Assembly: GCA_024401355.1 (NCBI GenBank)
Contig: JAKSLF010000008.1
Coordinates: 1 to 64,000, forward strand
Length of the DNA stretch: 64,000 nt
Origin: Bacteroidales bacterium
Lineage (GTDB): Bacteria > Bacteroidota > Bacteroidia > Bacteroidales > Marinilabiliaceae
Direction of reading: 5' to 3'
Shown here: positions 1-9,937 of the stretch, piece after piece
Layout of the letters: each line of letters starts with the position of its first letter
How positions within the stretch are numbered: position 1 is the first letter of the stretch
Notes under the pieces: model-generated
The model's input: the letters and a program-made list of their open reading frames with translations, nothing else
Databases searched by the model: none
What the model was told of the DNA's origin: nothing
Position numbers and translations under genes: made by a program

Positions 1-2
1 TC

Positions 3-134
3 TATTCGTTATATGACTTCAAGGATTTCCGTGAGAATATGGATGCAGAGAAAGGCTATATTCAGGGACGTTTCGACGCTGTTCCATACGTCGATTCTTC
101 TGTTGAAAGTATAAAACAATTATTGGAGGGATAA
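3..134 (+). CDS. C-terminal end of an AAA-family ATPase (RloA-like), cut by the window edge
   Basis: Only the last 43 codons are present. They include YSLYDFKDF near the start and YIQGRFDAVPYV close to the end; this YD-x-F plus GR(F/Y)GA-IP pattern is what I know from the C-termini of RloA-type AAA/ABC-like ATPases (inference from memory of the family, not a search). The stop lies two bases before the start of the RloB-like gene, and the last codons contain its ribosome binding site (TTGGAGGG, 123-130), so the two were translated together. In this family the ATPase is the energy-using partner of RloB, and such pairs are described as abortive-infection (AbiL-like) or restriction-linked defence modules. 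Whether the ATPase itself is intact cannot be seen here. Confidence 0.6.
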   Translation, partial: YSLYDFKDFRENMDAEKGYIQGRFDAVPYVDSSVESIKQLLEG

Positions 135-136
135 CC

Positions 137-569
137 ATGGCGAGCAGAAGAGAAAAGGCACCCGATAAAAGGATGCGAAGAATTGCCTTGGTGATCTGCG
201 AGGGTGAAACCGAGGAAAATTATATCAACCTATTGAAGAGGTGGTATAAATCCCCTGTACGCATTATATCTCATATTGAAGGAACTAAGATCAATCAGTC
301 GCTTGTAGATAAACGCACGAAGGAGCTTAAGATTTCTGCACTAGACAAAGTTGATACATTCCTGATGTATGATATGGATGTCACTGCCGTCAATGAGAAA
401 GTAACGGCATGCAAAGCAGAACTCCTATTGAGCAATCCATGTTTTGAAATTTGGTTGCTTCTACAATACAGAGGTTGCTCTTGCAAGAGCCAAGAAATTG
501 ATTGAGTTCCAAAATCCTTCAACGAGCATTTACAAATTGATTGAGATGCTGAAAGATTCTGCTCGCTAA
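137..569 (+). pseudogene. RloB-like TOPRIM-type protein, broken by an internal deletion with frameshift
   Basis: The first 111 codons read as the N-terminal half of a RloB protein (PF13707-like): the nucleotide-binding motif VICEGETEENYI at residues 16-27, the acidic YDMDV motif at about 78-82, and SNPCFEIWLLLQY at about 98-111. After QY the frame runs into unrelated residues and stops at 505. From about base 468 a second frame reads TEVALARAKKLIEF and PSTSIYKLIEML and stops at 567-569; this is the normal RloB C-terminus. Intact RloB proteins are around 200 aa, so roughly 50-70 central codons appear to be missing and the two ends are joined out of frame. A sequencing error could explain a shift but not the missing block. 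Upstream is the ATPase partner with a good ribosome site. The module is probably inactive. Confidence 0.75.
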
Positions 570-735
570 TAATTAGAAATTGTTATATAACTTCACTAGT
601 CAAACATATTATCGAGTAAGAAACACAAGGTCGGCCTCATACAAACCAGTATATAGCCGACAAAATTCCACCTACCCCAACTTTCCCCAAGACAACTAAA
701 ATTTCCCCAGTGTCCACTTTTTTATACTGCCACAA

Positions 736-766
736 TTGTAAAATACTACCATAACTATTAAATTTG
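736..766 (+). promoter_or_regulatory. Bacteroidetes-type promoter of the Sel1-repeat gene
   Basis: The -33 TTG (736-738) and -7 TAAATTTG (759-766) are 20 bp apart, matching the TTTG / TAnnTTTG consensus known for this phylum. Transcription would begin near 773, leaving a leader of about 50 nt before the ATG at 823. The rest of 570-822 is AT-rich, with two TTTCCCCA direct repeats (690-715) and nothing else I can name. Confidence 0.7.
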
Positions 767-822
767 CAAAATGAATCTTTAACGACACAACGATAAATAC
801 AAAACTTAAACACAACATAAAG

Positions 823-2715
823 ATGAACACTAGAATTCTATCAACTTTTATCGCCACGGCATTCTTCATGGTGAGTGCTCATGCGCAGATAACTAATCTG
901 AAGGGCGGATTCAAGACTAGCGAGGCAAAGCCTATGATGCATCAGGGTGTTGCCACACTATCTTCTGACGGGTCAAAGAAACAGAACGAAAAGCTCTTCG
1001 AACAATTCAAGACACTTGCCGATGGCGGAAGCAAAGAAGCCCAGAACAATCTCGGATACTGTTTCCAGACTGGCCAGGGCACCAAGAAAAACGAAGACAT
1101 GGCAGCAACATGGTATCACACAGCATCTGTCAACGGAAGCGCTGTTGCAAGCTATAACTTGGGACTCTGCTATCTCTATGGCAATGGTGTAAAAAAGAAC
1201 AAGGAGACTGCCATCGAATATCTTCGCAAAGCATCAGATGCTGGTTATGCAGAAGCATCGGCTGCTCTGGGCACTATGTACTATACCGGCAATGGTGTAA
1301 AGAAAGACAAAGACCTTGCGATGAATATGTGGCTCAAAGCTGCACAGGACGGTTTTGCCGAAAGCCAATGGAACATGGCTGTAGGATATCAGAACGGCGA
1401 GCACGTTCATGCCAATGAGCATAGTGCTGCAGAATGGATGGAAAAAGCTGCCAACAACGCCATCGCAGAGGCACAGTATAATATAGGTGTTTACTACACT
1501 ACTGGCCGTGGCGTTTCGAAAGACGAAGCAAAGGCTGCTCGCTATTTCGAAATGGCTGCAAACAAAGGTATTGCGGAGGCTCAATATAATGTCGGACTAT
1601 GCTACCGCGACGGTAATGGTGTGAGCAAAAATGTACAGACTGCCGCCACTTGGTTCGAGAAAGCTGCAAAGAATAAAATTCCTGAGGCGATGTTCTGCCT
1701 TGCTATTGCCTACGAAAAGGGCGAAGGCGTGAAGACTGACAAGGAAGATGCTTTGAAATGGATGGAGAAGTCTGCTGACAATGGATTAATCAAGGCTATG
1801 TATCACACAGGATACTATTATAAGTATGGTATCGGCACAAAGGTCAACTACGACAAAGCTGTAAAATGGCTTTCTAAATCTTCAGAGACTGACATTGTTG
1901 AAGCAAAAGCAGAACTTGCTAACTGCTATTTCCTCGGACTCGGCACTAAGAAAGACTACGAAAAGGCTTTCAAGTTATTGAAGGAGCCCGTGAAGGCAGA
2001 GATAGCTATGTCACAGCACAACATGGCTCTGTGCTACAAGAATGGCTGGGGCACAGACATGGATGCTCACAAGGCTTTCAACTTGCTTGACAAGGCTGCC
2101 GACCAGAAGTACGCACCTGCCCAATACGAACTTGGTGTTCTTTACCTCACTGGCGTCGGAACTGAACAAGACAACCACAAGGCATTCAAATGTTTCACTC
2201 TCGCAGCCGACCAGAAATTGCCAGAGGCACAGGTTGCTGTAGGCAACTGCTACAAAGACGGAGTTGGCACAGGTATAGAAGAGAGCAAGGCTTACAGAAG
2301 CTATAATCTTGCTGCAGAGCAGAAGTATCCAGAAGGTCTTTTTGCGGTTGCTAACTGCTTCATGAATGGCATAGGTGTTGAGAAGAACGAAAAGAAAGCT
2401 CTGTCATATTATGAAAAGGCTGCTGACTTCGACCATGCTGAGGCAGAATATGCCGCAGCCAACTGCTACCGTTTTGGAAACGGCACAAAGCAGGATCTTG
2501 GCAAAGCTATCAAGTATATAGACAAGGCTATTGAGCACTCTGTACAAAACACAAAATATATCGACTCAAAGGGCCAGATTCTTACAGCTCAGGGTCAGAT
2601 GGACAAGGCGCTAGAGCAGTACAACAAGGTGATTGCTATTGACGCCAATTACTACAACGTGAATAAATCCCCTCTGAAGCAGGAACTAATCTCTGCAAAC
2701 AAGATTCAGGAATAG
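823..2715 (+). CDS. Secreted Sel1-like (SLR) tetratricopeptide repeat protein
   Basis: A 630-residue protein with a signal peptide (residues 1-21, ending SAHA) followed by an almost unbroken solenoid of about 14 Sel1-like repeats of 36 residues, each with the pattern AQYNLG-YY--G-GV-KD---A--W--KAA. The last about 60 residues switch to a TPR-like unit (GQMDKALEQYNKVIAID). Sel1 repeats form alpha-alpha superhelices that bind proteins; some are known in envelope or host-interaction roles, but no catalytic domain is present and the ligand is unknown. The start is the ATG that opens the signal peptide. It is a single-gene unit, with its own promoter upstream and a strong terminator at 2732-2787. 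The regular repeats make the family call certain; the function is not. Confidence 0.9.
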   Translation: MNTRILSTFIATAFFMVSAHAQITNLKGGFKTSEAKPMMHQGVATLSSDGSKKQNEKLFEQFKTLADGGSKEAQNNLGYCFQTGQGTKKNEDMAATWYHTASVNGSAVASYNLGLCYLYGNGVKKNKETAIEYLRKASDAGYAEASAALGTMYYTGNGVKKDKDLAMNMWLKAAQDGFAESQWNMAVGYQNGEHVHANEHSAAEWMEKAANNAIAEAQYNIGVYYTTGRGVSKDEAKAARYFEMAANKGIAEAQYNVGLCYRDGNGVSKNVQTAATWFEKAAKNKIPEAMFCLAIAYEKGEGVKTDKEDALKWMEKSADNGLIKAMYHTGYYYKYGIGTKVNYDKAVKWLSKSSETDIVEAKAELANCYFLGLGTKKDYEKAFKLLKEPVKAEIAMSQHNMALCYKNGWGTDMDAHKAFNLLDKAADQKYAPAQYELGVLYLTGVGTEQDNHKAFKCFTLAADQKLPEAQVAVGNCYKDGVGTGIEESKAYRSYNLAAEQKYPEGLFAVANCFMNGIGVEKNEKKALSYYEKAADFDHAEAEYAAANCYRFGNGTKQDLGKAIKYIDKAIEHSVQNTKYIDSKGQILTAQGQMDKALEQYNKVIAIDANYYNVNKSPLKQELISANKIQE

Positions 2716-2731
2716 GAATACTGAAATAACT

Positions 2732-2787
2732 AGACAGCCATCAGACACGAAATATATCGTTTTCGATGGCTGTCTATTTTTATTTTT
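2732..2787 (+). terminator. Rho-independent terminator after the Sel1 gene
   Basis: Perfect 11-bp stem AGACAGCCATC (2732-2742) / GATGGCTGTCT (2765-2775) with a 22-nt loop, followed by a U-rich run (ATTTTTATTTTT). It separates the Sel1 gene from the alpha-2-macroglobulin gene. Confidence 0.85.
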
Positions 2788-2830
2788 GTAGCTTTGGCAT
2801 ATTATTTGTTATACCATTAAATGACAAGAA

Positions 2831-5800
2831 ATGAAAACATCGAAAAGACAATATATTATGCGAAAGCTATTCTTCATATTATTTGTTGCGGCAGCATCGG
2901 CAGCCACATACGCACTTCACAGACCACAGGCTAAAGTGAAGTCGCTGACTGATGCAGAACTCATGCATTGCATCGACTCATGCATTAAGAATGATATTCC
3001 ACTATCAGCAGAACCATTCTTCACAGAAGCCAAGCAGAGGGCATCACTCGTCAAGGACACACGAGCCATGCTTGACCTCATCGACAAAGAAATCGGACTC
3101 AACTGCCGCAGGCTTGAAACTGTCGAGGAAATAAACAAAGCCATTGACAAAGAGATAGAAGGTGCATGGACACCGCTAAGGGAGATGCTATGGATTCGCA
3201 AAGCGGTGCTCAACTTCAACAAGCCCACGATAGATGATGTCAAAGAAAACATCTGCAGCAAGGCCGATGAATTAAGAAGCATTTCGGCATACAGCATAAC
3301 AGATTCCAATGATGTCATCATTCCAATGTCAGCTTACGACTACATCATGCTGACCATCAACAACAGCAACATCATCAAAGAAGAACAAAGGAAAGAATTG
3401 TACAAAAGCTGGCATACCAATGGTGACGCAACATCACGCATCTTATACGAGGCATCAACACTCAACAACGGCATCAGCCGTGATCATGGACGTGAGAAAG
3501 TCGCCATTATAGATTCACTTGCTTTCTCCCCAGAAACACATGCCATGGCAGATCTTGCTTGGGGAATGTACTACCAATGGAAAGCTTTCGACACAAAACG
3601 TGAAGCCCTAAAATCAAATGCATACGCCGACACAGCTATAACTCGCTACAAGGCTATCAACACTTCTTTCAAAGTTCTCAGTGACATAGCAAAACTCCGC
3701 ATCGAAAACATAGACAGCAAAGGACTCCAGATTGAGACGGAGAATCCAATCATGCCAGAAAAGTACATACCACTTCAAATCAGAACCAAAAACATAGGAG
3801 AAGTCTGTGTCCGAATCTTTAACAACACAGCCAATTTTGATGTAAACAAGAATGAACCTATAAAGACATACAACATCACCATTCCTAGCCACACAGGAAA
3901 AATAGCGACCCAAACTACTTATACAGAATTAGACGGACTTCCTGTTGGAGAGTATATCATTGCAGTATCCGCTGACGACCTTATAGACATCCAATCGGTG
4001 CACTCGACAAACATAATGCCAGCGCACATTTCAAGCATTGAATCCGACTATCTGGCTATTCTCAACGCAACCAACGGAAGCGCACTCACCACAGCCCAAG
4101 TCAACAACAAGCCACTGGACGATTACGCGATGTTCGACATAACAAGCAGAACCAAATCGGGAACAAACCACAAACTAAACATCCAGAATGGCAATGACAA
4201 AGTAAAGTTCGAGACATACACTAGCAAGAGCTACAAGCCTCGCAATAACACGTCATCCAGAATGAACATACTGACTGACCGTTCCATCTACAGACCTGGT
4301 CAGACAATATACTTCAAGATATGGAATTACAAAGCCGACACAGAAAGAATGTGGGCAGACTCAACACGCAAAGCTGTTGATGTGACACTCAAAAGCCATA
4401 ATGGCACAAAAATAGCGTCGGCAAATGTTAGTGTCAATAGATTTGGAACCGCCAGCGGCGAACTCAACATACCTGATGATGTCGACCTTGGAATGGCAAC
4501 AATAATTGCCGACAACTACAAGGGGTCAACCAATGTCAGAATAGAAGAATACAAAAGATCGGGCAACAAACTTTCATTCGATCCAATTCGCGAGGCATAC
4601 CTCGTCGGCGATTCTATCACTATCAAGGGCAAAGCCACTTCTGCCGATGGCAAACCTATAGCGAACGCTAACATCATAGTAAACGACACATCGACTATCA
4701 CAACAGACGAAAAAGGACTATTCAAATACGCATATCTCGACAAGAGCAAAAATCTGTTTGATAGTCATACTAATATACATTTCAAGATGACAGACCTGGG
4801 AGGTGAGACCACCGAGGCAGATCAATCTGTACACTTAAACACGAAAGGAAATGTCTTGGACATAAGTGCCAAAGGTTATATAAAGAAAACAGAGAAAGCC
4901 AACATCGACATCACATCATCCAACACCAACGGCCAACCATACAAAGCTAATGTCACCTATGTTATCGAGCGTCTCAAGCATAGAGACGAATATTTGCCTA
5001 GCACAAACTTTTTCCCCGACACAATTGTCGGGAAATATAGTCTTGACATACATCACCACAACTACTCATATATCGTTGTTGATACAATCATGCAGCAGAC
5101 CGTCATAGTAGACAGCCTGCTATCATTGCCTATTGATGTAGACAAACTAACTACAGGTCTATACCGCATAAAGGCGAAGACTCAAAGCCACAACGGGAAA
5201 AGAAACGGCACGAAAGACTTTGACGTCAGAAGCGAGGCTGAATTTACAATTATAGATGTCAACGGCAAAAATGACATCAACGATGCATTGTTCCTAACGT
5301 ATTACGAGAACTTCACCCCTGGCAAACCTGCTACTTTCTATGTAGGCACACGAATCAAAGATGCTAACATACTTGTAGTTGCTGAATTTGCTGGAGAAAT
5401 ATTCAACCGCCAGTATGTTCATTGCTCAGAAGGTATAATGCCTATAACCATAGACGTACCTAAATCAAAACAAAACTATACGCAACTACATGTATTTGCC
5501 ATTCTGGTGAACAATAACAGATATTACACCCAAAATATCACCATGCCAATTGCTAATGTTGTCGACACCGATTTGAAACTGCAGCTAGAGACATGGCACG
5601 ACAAGTCTGCACCAGCAGCAGAAGAGACTGCTACACTCATAATCAAGGCTGACTCGACAACTCCGACAGAAATTGTTGCGTCTATGTATGACGCACGTCT
5701 CGACCGTATATGCAACAACACATGGAATAACAGGCGTTTCTACAAAAACACTCTTTCTTCGTACAGCTACGCATCAAGAATGTACATACCTAGTCCATCC

Positions 5801-8404
5801 ATACAATTCAAAAATGGATATTACCAGGAAAACAACGGACATATATACGACGATAGTAATAATAGATATAACGAACTCGTCAGCAATTTGGCAAAAAGCA
5901 AGTTAAAGGATATATACAATGAGTTTGAGATTCTGTACCCTTGGAATTCTCTCGACGAAATGGTTGTTGTTGGCTATGGAGTAAAACGCAGCCGTAGTAA
6001 TGGACTGAAGCAAAAGGCTATGGCTACTATGGAAGCCGCCGCCGTTGAGGATCATAGGATAGTTGTTAGAGGTACTTCACCAATGGTCATGTCAGAAAAT
6101 GTATCGTATGATTCAGCAATGCCAGAACCATCACCCGAAGCAGAAGAGGAAGCAGCAGAAACAGAAGATGACGAAGAACTGGACGATTCACAACTTCGTA
6201 CAGACTTCCGCGAAACAGTTTTCTTCTACCCTAACCTCACGACAGATACAAATGGACGAGCTACATTTACATTCCGTATTCCAGACAATATAACAACATA
6301 CAATTTCAGAGCCATCGCCCACAACAAAGACATGCATAGTGGATATGTCACATCAACAATGGCCGTCACAAAGCCATTGACTGTCAAGGCTTGGGTCCCA
6401 AGAGTTTTAACCGAAGGTGATACAATCAACGTTGGAATGGCTATATCATCAAAGACACCAGAAGATAGCATAACGACACGTCTGACATGCAAAACCATAT
6501 CACTCGCTGGCAATATTACAGCAAAAATAATTGACATAGATAAAACACATTGGTCAATTGTTGTCCCTAACGATATCGACACTCTTCAGATAGCATTCTC
6601 TGCCACTGGAGGCAATTTCACAGATGGCGAGCGTCACTCTATTCCTGTACGTCGTCGCTACCAGGAGATTACCGAGAGCCAAAGCTTCATGCTTATGACT
6701 GCAGGAACATTCGCTATTGACAATCCATTTGCTTCTGACCCTGTCTACGCCAACCGGAACACAACTTTCAGTTATACAGCCAACACCTGGCCAGAAGTTC
6801 TCAGAGCGTTACCACATCTCTACAATTGCATTTACCCGTCTTCAGATAACTATCTCGGACAAATCGAATCATCTGCTATCGCAATGATGCTCATGAAACG
6901 TGATGATGTCAAGTATTGGGTCAAAACAATGTCTACAACGAAAGACAATGTAGAGTCTCATCACTTAGACGAGAAATCACCATGGAAGTCATATAACTCA
7001 TTCCTTGAGAAACATGACGCAGAAGTTGTCAAGATGCTCAGTGGCAACAATTCAAGAAAGACATACGAGAAAGCACTTCGCAATCTTCGCAAGATGCAAC
7101 TATCCGACGGATCTTTCCCATGGTTCAAAGGTATGGATGGCTCGGATTTTATCACCCGACACATACTCTCGACGCTTGGTCTCCTAGTCCGTTATGGGAT
7201 GGTGCCATCATCAGACGTTAGTGACATTTGCAGAAAGGGCCAAACATATCTTGAAAGCAACATAGCAAAGGAGGTCAAACGATGGGAAAAAGAAAAGGTC
7301 AAAGAACTAACGACTGACTATACTATGCTACATGAGCTATATACTATATCATGCCTTTCATCTATAAATCTCAAAGATGAAAACATTTCAAAGGCTATCA
7401 AGGCAATACCTTCAGCATCCGTGCTGCGCGACCCAGCAAAGAAACTGATGGCATCACTCATATATAACCGCATTGGACGAAAGAGCGAGGCACAGCTTCT
7501 ATTGAAGTCTATTACCGAGAATCTTGTTCGTCCTGACGACTATACGGCCCACATTAGTCTTGTTGGACATTTCTGGTATACAAACCACATGTTCGTTCAT
7601 TCAATGCTAGTCATGTCAATAAACGAACTCGACCCAGACAACGGAGATAAGTACCGCATCATCAACTGGCTTTTGAAGGAGAAGAGAACCACGCACTGGA
7701 ACGACACACAAGCCACATCACGCGCAGTACTATCTCTGCTCACTCAAACAACAGACAACCGTCAGACAGATACACTTAAGGTCAACTACACGACTTCGGA
7801 ACTTACAGGCGAGACAAAAGAAACGACAAAACAAAAGGTCACAATTCCAATGTCTATCACAAGCCAAGACATCTCCTCTGTTGTAATAGACCACACAGGG
7901 AAGATGCCATCATGGGGTTCGTGGAAACGTAATGCACTCATGCCGACTGACGACATGAAAGCACATTCCAGCGATGACATATCCGTCACTCGCAATATCA
8001 CGGCAATCACATCCAACGGGAAAGCCATAGACAAAAAGCATTTCGACATTGGAGACCGAGTAAGAATTACACTAACAGTCAAGACATCTGTTGACATGGA
8101 TTTTGTTAGAGTTAGCGACTTCAGACCAGCTGCATTTGAACCTATCGACCAAGTCAGTGGCTACCGAGGCTGGTGGTGGCTCCGCAATACTCTGATACCA
8201 GACTGCTGCTGTCATTATTTCTCGCCCAATGATGTTTCAGTCGACTTCTTCATCGAACGACTTCCACGTGGCATCCACACTTTCTCGTATGAGTGTTACG
8301 TAACAAATAGTGGACAGATGAATGCCGGTTACGCCGAAGCCGTATGCCTCTATACTGACGGATTTGAAGCACACACCGAAGGTTCACGCATTACTACAAA
8401 GTAA
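2831..8404 (+). CDS. Giant alpha-2-macroglobulin family protein with an embedded TonB-plug-like segment
   Basis: 1857 residues with a signal sequence near the N-terminus (RKLFFILFVAAASAATYA); a second possible start at Met10 (base 2858) would give a cleaner signal peptide. Domains in order: an alpha-helical/MG N-terminal part; an MG2-type domain (TDRSIYRPGQTIYFKIW, about 485-502); a further Ig-like MG domain (about 575-650); a segment LDEMVVVGYGVK (about 1041-1052) and IVVRGTSP (about 1077-1084) that resembles SusC/TonB-receptor plug sequence; an acidic linker; the A2M domain (FFYPNLTTDTNGRATFTFRI, about 1137-1156); an alpha/alpha-toroid complement-like domain; and the C-terminal receptor-binding-like domain (YRGWWWLRNTLIPD). 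Bacterial A2Ms are thought to trap proteases in the envelope. The expected CxEQ thioester near residue 1330 is absent. It is transcribed alone. Confidence 0.9.
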   Translation: MKTSKRQYIMRKLFFILFVAAASAATYALHRPQAKVKSLTDAELMHCIDSCIKNDIPLSAEPFFTEAKQRASLVKDTRAMLDLIDKEIGLNCRRLETVEEINKAIDKEIEGAWTPLREMLWIRKAVLNFNKPTIDDVKENICSKADELRSISAYSITDSNDVIIPMSAYDYIMLTINNSNIIKEEQRKELYKSWHTNGDATSRILYEASTLNNGISRDHGREKVAIIDSLAFSPETHAMADLAWGMYYQWKAFDTKREALKSNAYADTAITRYKAINTSFKVLSDIAKLRIENIDSKGLQIETENPIMPEKYIPLQIRTKNIGEVCVRIFNNTANFDVNKNEPIKTYNITIPSHTGKIATQTTYTELDGLPVGEYIIAVSADDLIDIQSVHSTNIMPAHISSIESDYLAILNATNGSALTTAQVNNKPLDDYAMFDITSRTKSGTNHKLNIQNGNDKVKFETYTSKSYKPRNNTSSRMNILTDRSIYRPGQTIYFKIWNYKADTERMWADSTRKAVDVTLKSHNGTKIASANVSVNRFGTASGELNIPDDVDLGMATIIADNYKGSTNVRIEEYKRSGNKLSFDPIREAYLVGDSITIKGKATSADGKPIANANIIVNDTSTITTDEKGLFKYAYLDKSKNLFDSHTNIHFKMTDLGGETTEADQSVHLNTKGNVLDISAKGYIKKTEKANIDITSSNTNGQPYKANVTYVIERLKHRDEYLPSTNFFPDTIVGKYSLDIHHHNYSYIVVDTIMQQTVIVDSLLSLPIDVDKLTTGLYRIKAKTQSHNGKRNGTKDFDVRSEAEFTIIDVNGKNDINDALFLTYYENFTPGKPATFYVGTRIKDANILVVAEFAGEIFNRQYVHCSEGIMPITIDVPKSKQNYTQLHVFAILVNNNRYYTQNITMPIANVVDTDLKLQLETWHDKSAPAAEETATLIIKADSTTPTEIVASMYDARLDRICNNTWNNRRFYKNTLSSYSYASRMYIPSPSIQFKNGYYQENNGHIYDDSNNRYNELVSNLAKSKLKDIYNEFEILYPWNSLDEMVVVGYGVKRSRSNGLKQKAMATMEAAAVEDHRIVVRGTSPMVMSENVSYDSAMPEPSPEAEEEAAETEDDEELDDSQLRTDFRETVFFYPNLTTDTNGRATFTFRIPDNITTYNFRAIAHNKDMHSGYVTSTMAVTKPLTVKAWVPRVLTEGDTINVGMAISSKTPEDSITTRLTCKTISLAGNITAKIIDIDKTHWSIVVPNDIDTLQIAFSATGGNFTDGERHSIPVRRRYQEITESQSFMLMTAGTFAIDNPFASDPVYANRNTTFSYTANTWPEVLRALPHLYNCIYPSSDNYLGQIESSAIAMMLMKRDDVKYWVKTMSTTKDNVESHHLDEKSPWKSYNSFLEKHDAEVVKMLSGNNSRKTYEKALRNLRKMQLSDGSFPWFKGMDGSDFITRHILSTLGLLVRYGMVPSSDVSDICRKGQTYLESNIAKEVKRWEKEKVKELTTDYTMLHELYTISCLSSINLKDENISKAIKAIPSASVLRDPAKKLMASLIYNRIGRKSEAQLLLKSITENLVRPDDYTAHISLVGHFWYTNHMFVHSMLVMSINELDPDNGDKYRIINWLLKEKRTTHWNDTQATSRAVLSLLTQTTDNRQTDTLKVNYTTSELTGETKETTKQKVTIPMSITSQDISSVVIDHTGKMPSWGSWKRNALMPTDDMKAHSSDDISVTRNITAITSNGKAIDKKHFDIGDRVRITLTVKTSVDMDFVRVSDFRPAAFEPIDQVSGYRGWWWLRNTLIPDCCCHYFSPNDVSVDFFIERLPRGIHTFSYECYVTNSGQMNAGYAEAVCLYTDGFEAHTEGSRITTK

Positions 8405-8432
8405 ATATATAGTGATATTATCGATTTATTGC

Positions 8433-8440
8433 TATCTTTG
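8433..8440 (+). promoter_or_regulatory. -7 element of the nfo operon promoter
   Basis: TATCTTTG matches TAnnTTTG. A -33 TTG is not visible at the right distance (GTG at 8412-8414). Predicted transcription start near 8447, leader about 32 nt to the nfo ATG. Confidence 0.55.
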
Positions 8441-8478
8441 CGTAAACAAGGAAGTCGTATAACTAAAGCATTACTACA

Positions 8479-9327
8479 ATGGCTAAATATATCGGTGCAC
8501 ATGTCAGCGCAAGTGGAGGTGTCCAGAATGCCCCACAAAACGCATCAAATATAGGAGCAACAGCTTTCGCACTTTTCACTAAGAACCAGAGACAATGGAC
8601 TGCCCAGCCTCTTTCAGAAACTGAAATAGCTGCATTCAAAAGCACATGCGACAAATTATCCTATACTGCAGACCAGATTCTTCCTCACGACAGTTACCTT
8701 ATAAACCTTGGTAATCCAACAGAAGAAGGACGCGACAAGTCGCTCAATTCATTTATCCACGAACTTGAGCGCTGCCATGCACTCGGACTCACCATGCTCA
8801 ACTTTCACCCAGGCAGTCACTTGAAAGAACTGAGCGAAGACGATTGTCTCAAACGAATTGCCGAAGGCATCAATGTAGCATTAAGTCGCACAACGGGTGT
8901 CACAGCTGTTATCGAAAACACCGCAGGACAAGGCACCAACCTCGGATATAAATTCGAACATCTGCGACGAATAATTGACCTGGTTGACGACAAGTCACGC
9001 ATAGGAGTCTGCATCGACACATGCCATGCTTTTGCAGCAGGATATGATTTTCGCGACAAAGATTCCTACGAGGCTATGTGGCATTCATTTGATCAAATAG
9101 TTGGACAACAATACCTGAAGGGTATGCACCTCAACGATGCTATCAAACCTCTCGGAAGCAAAGTCGACCGTCACGACACTCTCGGACATGGAGCCATAGG
9201 TCTCGATGCATTCCGTCTTATCATCGAGGATCCGCGAACAGACAACATGCCTCTCATCCTAGAAACTCCTGACGAATCGCTATGGGCATCTGAAATAGCA
9301 ACTCTCAAGAGCTTCATCAAGGGATAA
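8479..9327 (+). CDS. nfo: Endonuclease IV (AP endonuclease)
   Basis: A 282-residue TIM-barrel enzyme of usual family length. It cuts DNA 5' to abasic sites and removes blocked 3' ends in base-excision repair in the cytoplasm. The N-terminus [13 protein letters not shown] is the classic Nfo opening. The zinc-ligand motifs of the family follow in order: LNFHPGSH (about 112-119), [10 protein letters not shown] (about 138-147), [14 protein letters not shown] (about 176-189), MHLNDA (about 217-222), [11 protein letters not shown] (about 231-241) and LILETP (about 259-264). All are intact. First gene of an apparent three-gene operon with the DUF4294 gene, whose ATG overlaps its stop by one base (TAATG at 9325-9329), and the outer-membrane protein. 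Confidence 0.96.
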   Translation: MAKYIGAHVSASGGVQNAPQNASNIGATAFALFTKNQRQWTAQPLSETEIAAFKSTCDKLSYTADQILPHDSYLINLGNPTEEGRDKSLNSFIHELERCHALGLTMLNFHPGSHLKELSEDDCLKRIAEGINVALSRTTGVTAVIENTAGQGTNLGYKFEHLRRIIDLVDDKSRIGVCIDTCHAFAAGYDFRDKDSYEAMWHSFDQIVGQQYLKGMHLNDAIKPLGSKVDRHDTLGHGAIGLDAFRLIIEDPRTDNMPLILETPDESLWASEIATLKSFIKG

Positions 9328-9926
9328 TGCGAATTGTCAATGTCGTCATATTACTGATTCTTCTACTTTCGGTTGAATCATGGAGTCAAACATCAGGCCA
9401 AAGTCTGGTGATAACTCGTGCTGTGGTTATCGACGGCGACACAATACCTCACATCAGACTCGGAGAGATTAATTGCTGGGGCAACTTACGTTTCAAGTCA
9501 AAGAGAGCACGCGAAAGATATACACGTCTAGTTCACAATGTAAGAAAGACGCTCCCCTACGCACGCATTGCCGCACAACGCATCACAGAAATCGAAGACA
9601 GCCTAAGCAAATTGCCAACGAAGAAACTCAAAGAACAATACATCAAAGAATCTGAAAAGAAACTCTTTGCCGAATTTGAGAAACCACTCAAGCATTTGAC
9701 AATCTCACAAGGACGTATTCTCATCAAACTGATTGACCGCGAAACAGGCAACACAAGCTACCAGCTTATCAAATCGCTCAAAGGCAGTTTCTCTGCTTTC
9801 CTTTGGCAAGGCGTTGCCCGACTTTTCGGTTCTTCCCTAAAATCGGAATACGACGCCGAAGGTGATGACAAGGCAATTGAATATATTGTCAATGCCATAG
9901 ACAACGGAGCTTACGACGACTATTAA
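9327..9926 (+). CDS. DUF4294 family exported protein
   Basis: 199 residues with an N-terminal signal peptide (about 1-20, LLILLLSVESWSQ). The conserved stretch VVIDGDTIPHIRLGEINCW (about 33-51) is typical of DUF4294, a Bacteroidetes family of unknown function. It is followed by a charged, probably helical region (about 55-130) and a predicted compact C-terminus. The ATG overlaps the nfo stop codon, and the next gene begins 11 bases downstream, so co-translation with both is likely. Its neighbour is an outer-membrane barrel, which together with the signal peptide suggests an envelope role, but this is inference; no catalytic motif is recognised. Confidence 0.8.
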   Translation: MRIVNVVILLILLLSVESWSQTSGQSLVITRAVVIDGDTIPHIRLGEINCWGNLRFKSKRARERYTRLVHNVRKTLPYARIAAQRITEIEDSLSKLPTKKLKEQYIKESEKKLFAEFEKPLKHLTISQGRILIKLIDRETGNTSYQLIKSLKGSFSAFLWQGVARLFGSSLKSEYDAEGDDKAIEYIVNAIDNGAYDDY

Positions 9927-9937
9927 CCCTAGCATAC

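Noticed and set aside
570-735. Mobile-element end or attachment site next to the broken rloB
   Set aside because: No inverted repeats, tRNA end or integrase found; the TTTCCCCA repeats are too short to support it.
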